Shown: positions 42,013 to 53,545 of the stretch, one piece after another
How the letters are laid out: each line of letters begins with the position of its first letter
How positions within the stretch are numbered: the first letter of the stretch is position 1
Source: Nectonema munidae
Lineage: Eukaryota > Nematomorpha > Nectonematoida > Nectonematidae
Reading direction: 5' to 3'
DNA length: 64,000 nucleotides
Assembly: GCA_030549495.1 (NCBI GenBank)
Contig: JAUIRK010000046.1
Location: forward strand, 186,001 to 250,000
Program-made: the position numbers and the translations under genes
Notes under the pieces: generated by a model
The model's input: the letters and a program-made list of their open reading frames with translations, nothing else
The model's database searches: none
Told to the model about the DNA's origin: nothing

Positions 42013-42439
42013 ATTTATTGTTTGATTTTTGTTTCCACAATTTTATCTTTATTTTATACTATTTTTTGAGAGTCTAACTAACTCACACTTATTCTTATAC
42101 ACTAAAAACAATGAAAAAATTCTAATACCAAGTTTTCAAACTTTAGTTCTGTTTTACATTTATGATAGAAATTATCTCAGAAAAGTATGTAATTTGGATG
42201 TGTTTTTTTTTATATTTATTTTTCTCAATAAAACATTTTTTCATTTTTTTTAGGAAGAAGGAACAACTGAAAATTAATGAATGTTTTTTTTCATTCAATA
42301 AAATTTCCAATTTTTTTATTGTTCCCTTTTCTACACATAATTTGGAGATGGTGCGCATCTATTTGAAGTGAGAATGAAGGAGTTATATATAAGTCCTCAT
42401 TCATTGTGGACGTTAAGCTTAATAGGGCGGGGTTAAAGT

Positions 42440-42940
42440 TTACATAAAAATCCGCCCCTCCAATAATTTCAAGGATGTGCGCCCTGAATCAATCTCATTT
42501 TTTTCATATAAACATCGCAGGTTTATATGTAGACTCTTTTCCTTCAGTTATTTGTTTTCAGTTGTTTTCTCTATCAATCAAATATGCTTTCATCAATCTC
42601 TGTAATGTGCCTGGTAGACTACTTCATTTCCAAATGAGAAGCCTATTCGCCCCCCCCCCCCCTAACAATTTTGGATTTTTTAAACAAGGGTATATGCGAT
42701 ATGCAAATTTAATTAAAATATTTTCGCTGGAAGTATAGTATTTAAATGTCACCAATTTTGTAAAAAAATATAAAGTAGTCTTATAATTTTAGGTATGCGC
42801 TAAATACCCTCTATTTTAAAGGATTGCTTGAATATTTGGTCTAATGTGGTATTTCCAGACCAGTAATTATGAAAATTGCAACAACAAAAAATTTCGCCCC
42901 TCCAATAATTTTTAGGATGTGCCCCCTGGTTGTAAGAGGA
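42440..42940. repeat. Cluster of GCCCC-rich hAT-like fragments
   Basis: CGCCCCTCCAATAATTTCAA followed by GGATGTGCGCCCTG at 42450, a C14 run at 42648, and CGCCCCTCCAATAATTTTTA then GGATGTGCCCCCTGG at 42895 form a direct repeat 440 bp apart. The style resembles the C-rich hAT short element at 56772. Confidence 0.55.
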
Positions 42941-44990
42941 TAAATTAAACAAAAAATCTTTCAAAAATATTCTATATTTGCTAATTATATTTGAAAGAAA
43001 AAAAATTGAGATTTAAAAACCCTTACAATTTCTAATTTTTTTGTGAAGGTAAGTAATAGGCTTAGAGTTTTTCCCAAATATTTTATTAGATGAAAAAATG
43101 TTGTCTATAAGCACATTGAAATGCTTGTAAACTTGCCAAGTTTTTTTGCACAAGTCAAGTATATTACAGTGTTTATGCTATTACAAAATACAATTTCCTT
43201 TTCCCAATACTTTTTATTGTTGGCATTTGTTCATATTAAAAATTAAAAAAAAGAGCAATTATTATGAATATGAATCAAAAAACAAAGAAATATTCCATTT
43301 TGCAATCAGGGTAAAAAGGGTTGTCAGTTCTAATAGATGCATCCTTGCTATTGAAAAATGATTTAGGTACATTTTCTGGCAACTCTTCAGTTACGATTAA
43401 TCATATGAAACCGAAGGATTGTGGAGGATGAAGTTTGCTAAAAATCTTTATTTTAATATTATTGGCATATCTTACCTAAGAGATGGGCTTCATAAATACA
43501 CACCTGAATGCAGAGGGAGATAAAAGAATACGAGAAATATGAAATAGAATTGCACAGGTAGAAATACTATCTGTGTAGGCGTCACCGTTATCACTATGGA
43601 AGTTTCTATCTTTGAGAAAAGTGTAGACAAAAATTCCAACTTTGACCTTGGTAAAGAGAGTTAAAATCGCACGGCATACTTTCTTCACAAAAAAACTAAA
43701 TGCATTCGGTAAATTCTAGAGATGGGTTTAGCACATTTTCACATGTAACATGTCGTCACCCACAGCCACCAATGAAAGTGTAGCAAAATGAATGCCATAC
43801 TATTGAGAAGAATGCACCGGCTTCGCCACAAAATTAAGGAACGGGTCGGGAGGGAAGGCAGGCAATTTTCATATCACACTGTGAAAATGAAAGACGTCAA
43901 GGATGATAGATGATGCATTCAAAGCAACTTAAATTTGATCAAGAAAATTTGGTTCATTTATCCTAATGAACATTTTTCAAAGTATTTTTAGTGCTTCTTT
44001 TCGAATATATATCAAAAATATGAGAAGATGGGAAAAGAAGCCGTATGGAACTCTACTTCCCCCAAGCACTCACCAAAGGTTGCCGCCCCCTACTCCACCG
44101 AATATTTATTTTGAACTGAGTTCACATTCTATTTTAGCTTGACTAGTTATTACAGCTTTCGCATTTTATTTAAATTATGAAGACTAATAATAATTCAGTT
44201 TTTTTGCCAGCTATCAATAAAAGCTACTAGCTACGTCTCTGAACCAACAGCCCCCACCCTCTCTCTCTTACATCAAAAAAATATATAATTATTAAAAATG
44301 CTAAACTATATGAAACTTTCTGATTTTATTTAAAAAAATTTCTAGAAATATGGAGCAATTCGATTAAACTGTTCTACTGTTTATATGCATAGTAGTTTTG
44401 AAAGGGTAACATGATTTTTAGTTAAAATTACTCAGATTTGTGCTAAACTTTTTTGTTAAGATTTGTTCTGATATTTTTGAGTTGGGAGCATGTAGCCGTC
44501 ATTGTCACAAAGTGATATGAAGAAGGCATTGGTAGGCAATTATCTGCATTTCTGGAATTTTGAATGGTTGACTTAGTATATGTCTCATTCATGTCAAAAC
44601 CTCGTATCCAACTATATATCTTTATAACACAACGTATTCCATAAGCAAAGAAAAAGGCGAAACGCTGTTTGAAAGAAAGAGAGGCTAATTTTTTATAAAC
44701 CAAAATTCAAGTCTTCTTTCTCATTCTCTTCATTGCCTGAGTGATTACTATATCTTCCAAAATTTTTTATCAATTAAAAGTTTGAATGTTTATAAATGAT
44801 TATTTGGAATAAAATCACTGTTGTTTTTAATATTAAAAAAAGGAACAAAATACAATTATTATCAGGGTCCATGAAAAGTCAGTTTTTATGATATCACATT
44901 TAGCTGGTGGGTATCGCAAAAATATAGATGAAATATAAAATAGGAATTTCCTTTTAAAAAATGTTATATTTATCCTTTGAATACGGATAA
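42941..44990. other. Unassigned intergenic sequence
   Basis: No gene recognised. A fragment near 44050-44240 (CTTCCCCCAAGCACTCACC, TAGCTACGTCTCTG) may be a worn hAT-type element. Confidence 0.4.
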
Positions 44991-44994
44991 AAGC

Positions 44995-45135
44995 ATTATT
45001 TTTAGCTGTGAGTTTGCATGCAAGGGAAGAATATTCTCCCATAACTCTACCGATGATAGGGATTTCACGATCGCGGATTGAACCCGGAATGACGAGATCA
45101 CGAGCCTGCGCTTCAACCACACAGCCACAATAAAT
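44995..45135 (-). repeat. tRNA-derived SINE (family B), copy 2
   Basis: The complement starts GTGGCTGTGTGGTTGAAGCG (A-box region) and has B-box GGGTTCAATCC (complement of 45075-45086), then CGATCGTGAAATCCCTATCA and GTTATGGGAGAATATTCTTC. It shares the tail with the copy at 18003. Its tRNA-like half is the best preserved of the window, but it lacks a clean acceptor stem, so it is called a SINE rather than a tRNA gene. Confidence 0.78.
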
Positions 45136-45718
45136 GTTATAATGAGACGTAATTTTGGTTAAGTTATTGATTTAAAATAACACTGCTTAAACTTATGATA
45201 AAAGGTATGACTTAAAAATAATAAAATCTATACTAACTAAAACGAAAATAGTAAAAACAGATAAAGTTACCATTTTGTTATTTACACAGTGTTGTTAAAA
45301 AAACCAAAAGAGTTTTTAGGAGAGCCAACACAATTTTGTAAAAATTGTAACAATTTTTTTTATTTACGTCAAAGTTTTTGGAACATATTTCGACAAACGT
45401 GTGACCACTATTTTAGGAAACGAAAAACAAATCAAGCTCAAATAAACATCTACCTAACTAACAAGTGTTTGAACTAAATCTCTAGGCGGACAATCCCCGA
45501 AAAATCAGCCCTTTTGTAAGGACGATGGCCGAAAATTTTTACGTTTAAGCTTGTCGTCTATATTTCAGAGTAAATGAGATTTTTAAAAACGTAAAACGCA
45601 AACACGCTTCCCATATAAAAGTGGCTGTAACTGATCTTAATATGTACTTCAGTTTTCATTCAAACTGCAGGCGTAGATGGGAAAAACCAGCATGATACTT
45701 AGCGAAAGAATTGTAACT

Positions 45719-46068
45719 CAGTTCCCTCCCCGGGGAGTGGGGACCCTGAAGTAAATTTTCTCTCACCCCGGGGGAAAATTTTTTTTTATCAAGAACACTA
45801 GAATTTTGAATTTAAGTGAACAAACAATTGAAATCTAGAAATATCATAGTCTGTTTTTGTTTACAATTTGAATCATGATGAATTGTAAATAATACATATA
45901 GCTTTGAAATACACATACATAATACATAAATACCACCACATATGATTATAACTGTGAATTTAATCTTGTATTTTTTCACCGGGGAAAAAGGAGATTTTCT
46001 CCAAGAAGCGGGGAGGCTTTTTTTCCCGCTTTTTCCACGGGATCCCGTCCCCGGGGTGGAATCTCTAG
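45719..46068. repeat. hAT-like MITE with CCCCGGGG ends, 350 bp
   Basis: Left CAGTTCCCTCCCCGGGGAG; right (complement) CTAGAGATTCCACCCCGGGG. Neighbouring octamers TTGTAACT and TGATAACC are alike at five of eight places, which may be a worn 8 bp target duplication. The interior is AT-rich. Confidence 0.62.
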
Positions 46069-47041
46069 TGATAACCTATTAATAATCTAACTAGCACCAT
46101 GCTATAAAATACCTTAGTATTTCTATGAGTACTTTTAATATAAGTGTAAAATAAGGAAGATTTTTAAAGATATTGAAATAAACGAAGGAGATTTAATGAG
46201 AGAAATGTAAATCAAGTATTTTTCGCGCTTTGCAAGGTAAAAAAAAGTTCACGTAGTGTGATTTTCGCCAGCAAATCATATACTATTTCCAAAAATTATC
46301 TTCATTGCTATATACTTATTTTTCTTTGCACGAGTTTCAGATTAATACATTAGCGAGTATTATACTTTTGGAAAGTTCGCGAAAATTGTCCAAAGATCAA
46401 CACTGGTCATAATAAAATATAAAATAGTTTATGATTGTGAAAACTTTTTTAAACGAAAAAAATTTTATCCCTTAAATTTTAGAAATTTGAGATGATTGAT
46501 TTTATTTTTTCTTTTATAATGCCATTTTTCACAAATCAGGTTTGAATTTTGAGTGCATAAAATGTGTCAGGATTGCATCAAGTGATCGATGTAATACAAT
46601 ACAATGTGCCAAAGTGAATTTGAAAAGGTAAAACCAATTTTTAGCGCAATTTTTCATTCAAATGTTAATATCTGAATTTCTTAAAGTCTTCCAAATGAAA
46701 AAGACCAAGCTTTCTGCAATTGCCAAAAAGTCTTTGAATATTTTGGAGGTAGTAGGCAAATTTTAAAAAGTAATTTTATAAACACTTTTAGCCATAATAA
46801 AATCATATCATAAATAGATTTTGCCATTCTAAAAATGATCAATGTACGTGTAATAGGGCGTCGTTGTGTTGAATTTGACGCGTATTGCTGTATATTCTTT
46901 GAATAAAATTGTGGATACTGAAAAAAGTTGAAACTTTTTATCTTTTTATATGAAAATTTTTATCATTGAAAAATATTTTTTACATGTTAAATATTTCATT
47001 ATAATTTGCGTTTTACCAACATGCATTTCATATAGAGAATG

Positions 47042-47200
47042 AAATCAGTGGAGTATTCAAGGGAGGGCCATTTGGCCATAGCCCCCTTAATGAAGTATAC
47101 ATCTTTTATATTTGTTTCAATTCGAGTTTATTTGAAATATATATTAGAAATTCAATGTAATGCGAAGTACCTTTTAAAAGGCCAACTTCATTCAATAACC
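47042..47200 (+). repeat. hAT-like short element, copy 2
   Basis: CAGTGGAGTATTCAAGGGAG, GGCCATTTGGCCATAGCCCC (with a TGGCCA palindrome), then the AATGAAGTATACATCTTTTA segment shared with 16131-16250 (inverted). Confidence 0.6.
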
Positions 47201-47484
47201 ATCTAGTTATGATGGTAACTAGGAGTAGATGATAACTCGTTAAATATCTCAAGGGTATTGTCTAAAAGACCTTTAGATTCCATAGGAATTTACGCTATCC
47301 TCATCAACAAAAACAAAGAACACAGGGAAGATGTAGACTCAAAAAAAACTGCCATTTTTGTTGCAAAACATGTGATGCAAGGCGTCATTTGAATGGTTTT
47401 GATCAATTCTGTCGCTGTTGATTTATTTTGTTCATCTTCTTAGTGTTTATTTCAAAGAGTTTTGAATGATATAACAACGCACGA

Positions 47485-47512
47485 TCATCCCAATGTTCCC
47501 AAATGGGAACAT
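47485..47512. repeat. Isolated TTAA-element end fragment
   Basis: CCCAATGTTCCCAAATGGGA, followed by ACAT, equals the subterminal part of the MITE at 9239. Nothing else of the element remains. Confidence 0.45.
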
Positions 47513-48359
47513 ATGATAAATAGTAGCAAAAATTACCATTTCTTTTTAGACCTTTTTATTTTGAACTTATATCAAAAAACGAAAAATATGCTTCATCAAA
47601 TAAAAACATATTTTTATATTAAATTGGGACGTAAACATAAAGTCGCACTTGAAAGAGGTCGTATTCGAGAGTTGTTGAATCCAAGAGAATAATAGTTGCT
47701 GTATTTTGAGTGTTTCACTGATTCTTACCCGATTCAAGATGGATGGATCGATTTAGTTGGAAGCTTCAAAAGTTTATTAAGCGCTTTCTCTTGTTTCATT
47801 TACACGCCTTTGGCAGGTACACAACCATTTTACTCTTGTTCACTCCAAAAATTGTACTTCGCTCACAATGAAGGATGACTTTATTGATTTTGGTAAAAGT
47901 TCGAAGTTAATTGGATTTCTTTTAATCTTTCCCTGGAAAGAGGATAGGAAATAATAATAATAATTCTGTACGAACTAACAAAAATGCTGATTTATTTGCT
48001 AAATCAAACTTAATTATTTTAGTTTCGAAACGAGTGCACACGTGATTAGGAATTCGTGTTCAATTCATATCAGCGTAAAGCACAAAATGTGAATCAGTCT
48101 GCAAACGATGCCGTGTATTTTCAAGCCATCCACATTTTAGAGATTTAATTACCATCGCGTAATCACTCACTCACTCATTTTATTACAGATTTTGCAATCA
48201 TTTCCGTTCATTGAGAACTCTGTATCATGGAATTATGTCTGTTTCTAATAGTAAGATACACTGCGGGTATTTGAAGAAGGAATTGAACGTCTTGCATTAT
48301 CCAATTATGAGTCAAGGACAGTTTGATACTGGATTTGAACCAAAGACCTTGCAGCTGGG

Positions 48360-48620
48360 GTAGAGTGGGTAGCGGAGTTGGAGATTTTAGTGAGATAGAA
48401 AGCAGAGTCCGGTATCTAATACAATTTAGGAGTCGGAGTGGAATTGCATAATTAAATAATTTTTTAAGTGTTTTAAATAGTTCAATTTACGTAAGCATTT
48501 GGAGGAGTGGCATAATCTTTAGACGAATCCTGAAATAAGAGCTGGCCCTAAATATTTTTAATTTTTATTTATTTGCAGTCAGAGCCGAAGTCGGGTAAGT
48601 CTACTGGTAGTAATAAATCT
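48360..48620 (+). repeat. GAGTCGG dispersed repeat, copy 2
   Basis: AGCGGAGTTGGAGATTTTAG, GTCCGGTATCTAATACAATT, TAGGAGTCGGAGTGG and GTAAGCATTTGGAGG, in the same order as the inverted copy at 15125. Confidence 0.6.
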
Positions 48621-48686
48621 AGGCATCTAGACAACCTTACTCCAATTCGTGATGATTGATGCACAGATTGTGCAAAGTTAACTAAA

Positions 48687-48922
48687 CAGAGTCAACCCTT
48701 GTTAATCCGAGAGTTCATTAATCCAAATCCTTCATCATTTGTACAAAAATATTTTTTTTAAGAAAAATAATTAAGCATTTCAAGTTTTTGGTCAAATATT
48801 TTATGTTATATTACTCCATAAAATTTGTTGACAAAATGATCCGTTTTTTTTTTACAACCTAGACACTTTCATTATCCAAACAGTTTTCTTTAATATTCTG
48901 TTCGGATGGGTTGACTGCAGTG
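48687..48922. repeat. pogo/Tigger-type short element
   Basis: Left CAGAGTCAACCCTTGTTAAT then CCGAGAG; right TTCGGATGGGTTGACTGCAG. The inverted ends with GTCAACCC and ATCCGA are typical of Tigger-derived short elements. A hAT-like CAGTGGAGTAGCTAGG starts directly after it. Confidence 0.6.
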
Positions 48923-49325
48923 GAGTAGCTAGGACGGAGCATATGGTACAGTGCCTCTCGCAAACTTCTCTTATAAATTTAAAGCTATTATAAATCTACA
49001 TTTTTGACCAAAAATCACAACAGGCTTCAAATTTTTTAATAAATATTTTGCAGACTTTTTAGTCTCTGATAAATTGGAGATTTTTATTTTTTGAAAAAAA
49101 TGTCCCCTTTGTGCCACTTCATTTTTTTATTTTTCGCTATAGGCACAGATTTTAGCTTTTAAATGTTTATTTTCATTTTCTCCTTCGGCAAACGCAGCAC
49201 TTAAAAATCATTCCGACGTTGAAGACAAATGATTGACAAAACCGATTCCCTACTGGCCGGCGCATACCTTCTCCACCGTATACCAATGCTAACCTCGGCT
49301 ACCTATTAACTCTTCCAGGAACAAT

Positions 49326-49619
49326 GTGTGCAGGGCCTACGAAATAAAAACGCCTGCTTTAAGTCAAATAAAAAAATCATTCCAAATGGGAAGGCAGATA
49401 ATAAAATTTCAAAAACCAATGCCTGTAATTACTTGTTCCAATAATGGAAAGAAATTAATTAAACAAAAAATTTACCCCCCTAGCAATGTCACTACAGACA
49501 GGTTAGTTGAAATTTCTAAAAGTTTAGTTCGGAGCTATAATAAAATTTGTAACTCTGAAACTTTCTGCAGCCGACACTGTGTGGGATCTAATGAATTTAA
49601 ATTATTATATGAATTATAA
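49326..49619 (+). CDS. Unrecognised open frame, 97 codons, possible terminal exon
   Basis: Not recognised. A plausible acceptor (AACTCTTCCAG) ends at 49319, and the frame then runs to a stop at 49617-49619. The product would be basic, with six Cys and segments such as TCSNNGKKLIKQK and CSRHCVGSNEFKLL. It is longer and less AT-biased than most chance frames nearby. No partner exon was found upstream. It may be a host exon, a transposon remnant or chance. Confidence 0.25.
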   Translation: MCRAYEIKTPALSQIKKSFQMGRQIIKFQKPMPVITCSNNGKKLIKQKIYPPSNVTTDRLVEISKSLVRSYNKICNSETFCSRHCVGSNEFKLLYEL

Positions 49620-50257
49620 TGAAATAATTTGAGATTAAAAAAAATCCGCATAAACTTGTTTCCATTCAACACAAAATTATGAAAAAATTGTACAACTGTA
49701 GAAATCGGATTAAAAGAATTTGTCAGGATCTTTGCATTTATTTCTACATAACTGAAATTAAGTTTAAGTTTTCTTCATAAAAAATCATATCAATCTTAGG
49801 TTGCTTTTGCTTTGCTTCTTTTTGTATCAATAACTATTTTTCGAATTGATGATATTAAAAAGAATTAGCCGATATAAATAGTTTTTTAGTTAAAAATATA
49901 ACTTTTTTTTCATAAAAAGAACTTCTTTATGATTAAATGAGTTATAAAGGGAGTTTTAAGTACATTAGCCATAGTTTTAAAGCAAATGAAATCAGATTTG
50001 TTATAACATAAGTGAAAATTACCAAACAGTATATTTAATATGTTCTATTAACTCCATATGTGAGAGATTATTATTATTTCCGAATTAGCGCAATTATACA
50101 AAAATATTATGAAGAATACTCCGAACATTTTTGCTAATATTCGAAATTCATACAATTAGCATTTTCATATTTCCACGAATTACGGTACCGACTATGGGAT
50201 TTTTAATCAAGACAGTTTGCTAAACTAGTTTCAAAATTCAAACTAAAATGAAAGAAG

Positions 50258-50345
50258 GCTTGTTGCCGGATTTGAACCCAAGACCTTGTGATATTGAAAG
50301 TGCGCATCCCAACAACGTTACTCGGCTCCCTCATTACTAAAGAAG
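50258..50345 (-). repeat. tRNA-derived SINE, truncated
   Basis: The complement reads GAGGGAGCCGAGTAACGTTG (A-box region), then CACAAGGTCTTGGGTTCAAA and TCC (B box). No known tail follows. Confidence 0.6.
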
Positions 50346-53300
50346 CTACGGATGTCACCGGTAAATATTTTTGTCTGACACGACGCTCTGACAGTTAATT
50401 TTAAGTTTTACAACTGTCAATTACTGCCATGATCTATCAAGTTAATCTTATAGTATCTGAATAGAGAAGTTGTAAAAACCTTCATTTTATACAAATAGGA
50501 TTAGGTATATATGCATGTCAAGGAAAAGCGGTGCACGGCAATTGATTGAATATGACAATTATGTGAATGCCATAATTGGTTGAATATATGTTATGCTTAA
50601 TATTAGAGTTAGAGTAGAATTATAACTTATCTTGTAAATTAAAAAACATGTTCAACGAATTGTCACATTCACTCAATTCTCACATTCGACTAATTGTCTT
50701 TCGATCAATGGACGCAGAGTCATTAGTGTGTGGTATTAATATCTTTCCAATTTTAGGCTTTTATAATTATATTTTGAAAAAATGTAGAAAAACAATTTCA
50801 TAGGAAAAGGAATTACTCAATCGATTATATAAACGAAAGAATAAAAAATCCATTACTCTGGAAAATGTCAATTTGAATGCTTATAATGAAAAGTAAATCA
50901 CAGTGGAGAAGTAAGAGAAATGTCAAAAAATAGAAAATCGTTTGAAAAGCGAAAAAAATTGTCAGTGATTGACAATTGGTCCGAAAATGGTAGTCCTTGG
51001 TCAAGGAAAATAAGACAGTTTAAAGGCGATATGAGAGTTGAGATCTGGAAAGAAGGCTCTATTAAAAATGCATCATCAAATAAAAAAATGTATATACTTG
51101 TCAAAATAAGCCGGCAATATAAGAATACTGTATCTCAAGTTTGGAAACTGATCTTTATTCGTTGAGATGTTTTTCCATCTGCAACACACGATATGGATTA
51201 ATTGTAGCCAATCGTGAATAAAGTCGCTTCTCAATTCTTATTTGAATATTATTTATCTTTACTTATTTAATATGAATCCTAATTTTTTTTCTTTTTTTTT
51301 TATTCATTTTAACATTAAATCATCTTTGAATAATAGAAACAAACAAACTGAAGAATCATCCAATCTGAAGTCATCCAGATTTCTGCGAACATGCACGGGT
51401 TTTCAAAAAAATAATTGCTTTCGTCTTCATTATTTGGCTTATAAATTTTTGTTTTAAAATTTTCTATTACTTTTTATTTTTATCATTTGATTATAATTAA
51501 GCTAAAAGTGTTTAAATTTTTATAATCATAAGTCAAAAATGAGTCAATTTACCTACAAATTAAAATATATTTTTGCCAATTATCCAATTAAACTTTACAT
51601 TCATATTTCAAGAAAACCAATATTAAATTTCTTATATTAATGAAGAAATTAGCAAATTTTTTATTGATTAATTACCTTGATTTATTTTATTGATGGCTTT
51701 TTTGTTTGAGTTGTAAAAGAGTTAAAATCAATAATTAAAAAATTTTTCACCAGGTTTTACATCTCAAAATATGTTTGGCTGATGAAAAAGAAGACTGATT
51801 TTCAATGCTTTCTACGTGTGAAATATGAGCGAGGTTTTTAAAAATTCAATCATTTTCCTATTCTAAGGATACCGCATTTTATTTTTGAAATTCAAGCACA
51901 TAACACAAATATAAAGCTTTTTTTCGGTATTGATGATTACAACCAATTATTATCTAATGAAGAAACTAGAGCCATATTCATAGTAAGTTAAAAATGTAAA
52001 AAAATTCCTTCGAATTCCATTGAAATCTTGGATTATAAGAAGAGTTTTACGAACAGTTCCCTTATGCATTCGAAAGGCGAAAAAATCTGTTAAATTTTTG
52101 CATCAAATTTAAGTGTTGTGATAGTGTTATTCCTATCGTTGTATTTACAGTATTGCACTCAAAAAGTATGTGCCTGGCTTTGTCCAGTTTTTATCTTGTT
52201 TTACTCAATTTTTCAATCTGGTCTCCCTAATCTTGATAGCAAAACAAGCTAAGTGAAGAAACAATGTTAACTAACTTACAAACTCGCTTCTCAAAAGGGA
52301 TCACTGGTGTATAAAATTATCCCTGCAAAGAATGAGCTTTGTTATATCTACACAATTGATCACATTATGTGTTGTTCGTTAATTCATTTCGATCAAAAAT
52401 CCATACCTTTGAGTTTAGGGCGATCAGCTTGGAAAAATGAGAAGAAAAGAGGGATGGAGAGATGCAATTAGCAAAAAAGAGAAAGAAAGAAGAAACGCAG
52501 ATTCAGGAGAGACGTGAAAATGTTTAATGAAAGTGAAATGCAAGCAGCGAGCGAGCACGTATGCTCAATTGGGATAAAGGTGATATTTGAATGCACGCAT
52601 AAATTATTTTTATTATGCAAAATTAAAATGTATTGATTGGAGCGAAGTAAGTTATCGCGGTTTTCCAAAGGAAGGAAAGGCTGAGATTGCAAGAGCATTT
52701 ATCCCCTTTTTGTGCTGATGCATCACTTTTTTATGTGTTCTCTCCTCTCATTACATAAAGACTTTGAGTTGGCAATTTCGATTACTCTGAGTAAAGTTAT
52801 TCCAAGTCATGTCTAGCGCATGTTATCCGATATGCACATACGCTTTCGTCAAAGATGAGAAGCATTATGATGAGAAAAAGGATGGCAAAGTAATAATAGA
52901 GCAGAAACAAATTAGATTAAAATGGAAGAAATCACTTAAAATGGATGTTTTGGCACGACCAACCTCGATTAAAGGATGTGCTTTAACGTGACAGACTTCC
53001 TTGTTACAGAATTTGGGAGAGGAGTCGGCAACAATTTTGAGGTGCGGGCCGTATTGAAGTCTACCTGAGTGTTAGCCGACAACAATAAAAGTTGGTCCTA
53101 TGAACATTTAATTGTTGCATAGTAGTAAATTGCAAACACATATGTTTCATTCCGACAAAAAATAAAACTATTTAATTACCCACACTTATTCTGCATGATT
53201 TTTAGCGTTTTTTTCAATTTATTTTTATCATACTTCAGGAGCATAGTAAACACATTATTCCTTTATGAATTAGGCATAATAAATTGTTTCTACTTTCTTA

Positions 53301-53395
53301 TAAATTAGTTAGTTTAGATGATAATAATTAAAGAGTTGTTTGTTAGTAAATTTTTTACTTTGTTTTTGTAGGATATTTCTAGAACTTCCCTGAAA
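50346..53395. other. Unassigned intergenic sequence
   Basis: Several lysine- or Phe-rich open frames of 60-80 codons occur (for example 50920-51165, 52809-52991), but none resembles a known protein and none has convincing splice context. Confidence 0.4.
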
Positions 53396-53399
53396 TTCT

Positions 53400-53545
53400 A
53401 GTTCCTTTTTCGATCGGGTGTCCTTCCTAGCAGTGACCGATATTTGAGTTATGAACTGCAATAACGTCATCGTGAGTTCACGATTTGAACCCAAATCCTT
53501 TACAACACGAAGCTGAAATCTAGTCCGAATTGCCTAGTAGAATTA
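53400..53545 (-). repeat. tRNA-derived SINE (family C), copy 2
   Basis: The complement has TAGGCAATTCGGACTAGATT, CGTGTTGTAAAGGATTTGGG and TTCAAATCG (B box), followed by GTCACTGCTAGGAAGGACAC. It shares the B-box region with 17158. Confidence 0.55.

Noticed and set aside
42029-42371. Overlapping Phe- and Lys-rich frames on both strands
   Set aside because: Poly-T/poly-A composition keeps several frames open; no protein features.
44833-45120. 95-codon open frame and possible tRNA gene
   Set aside because: It covers a SINE copy with A and B boxes. The tRNA-like half lacks a paired acceptor stem, so neither a protein nor a functional tRNA is supported.
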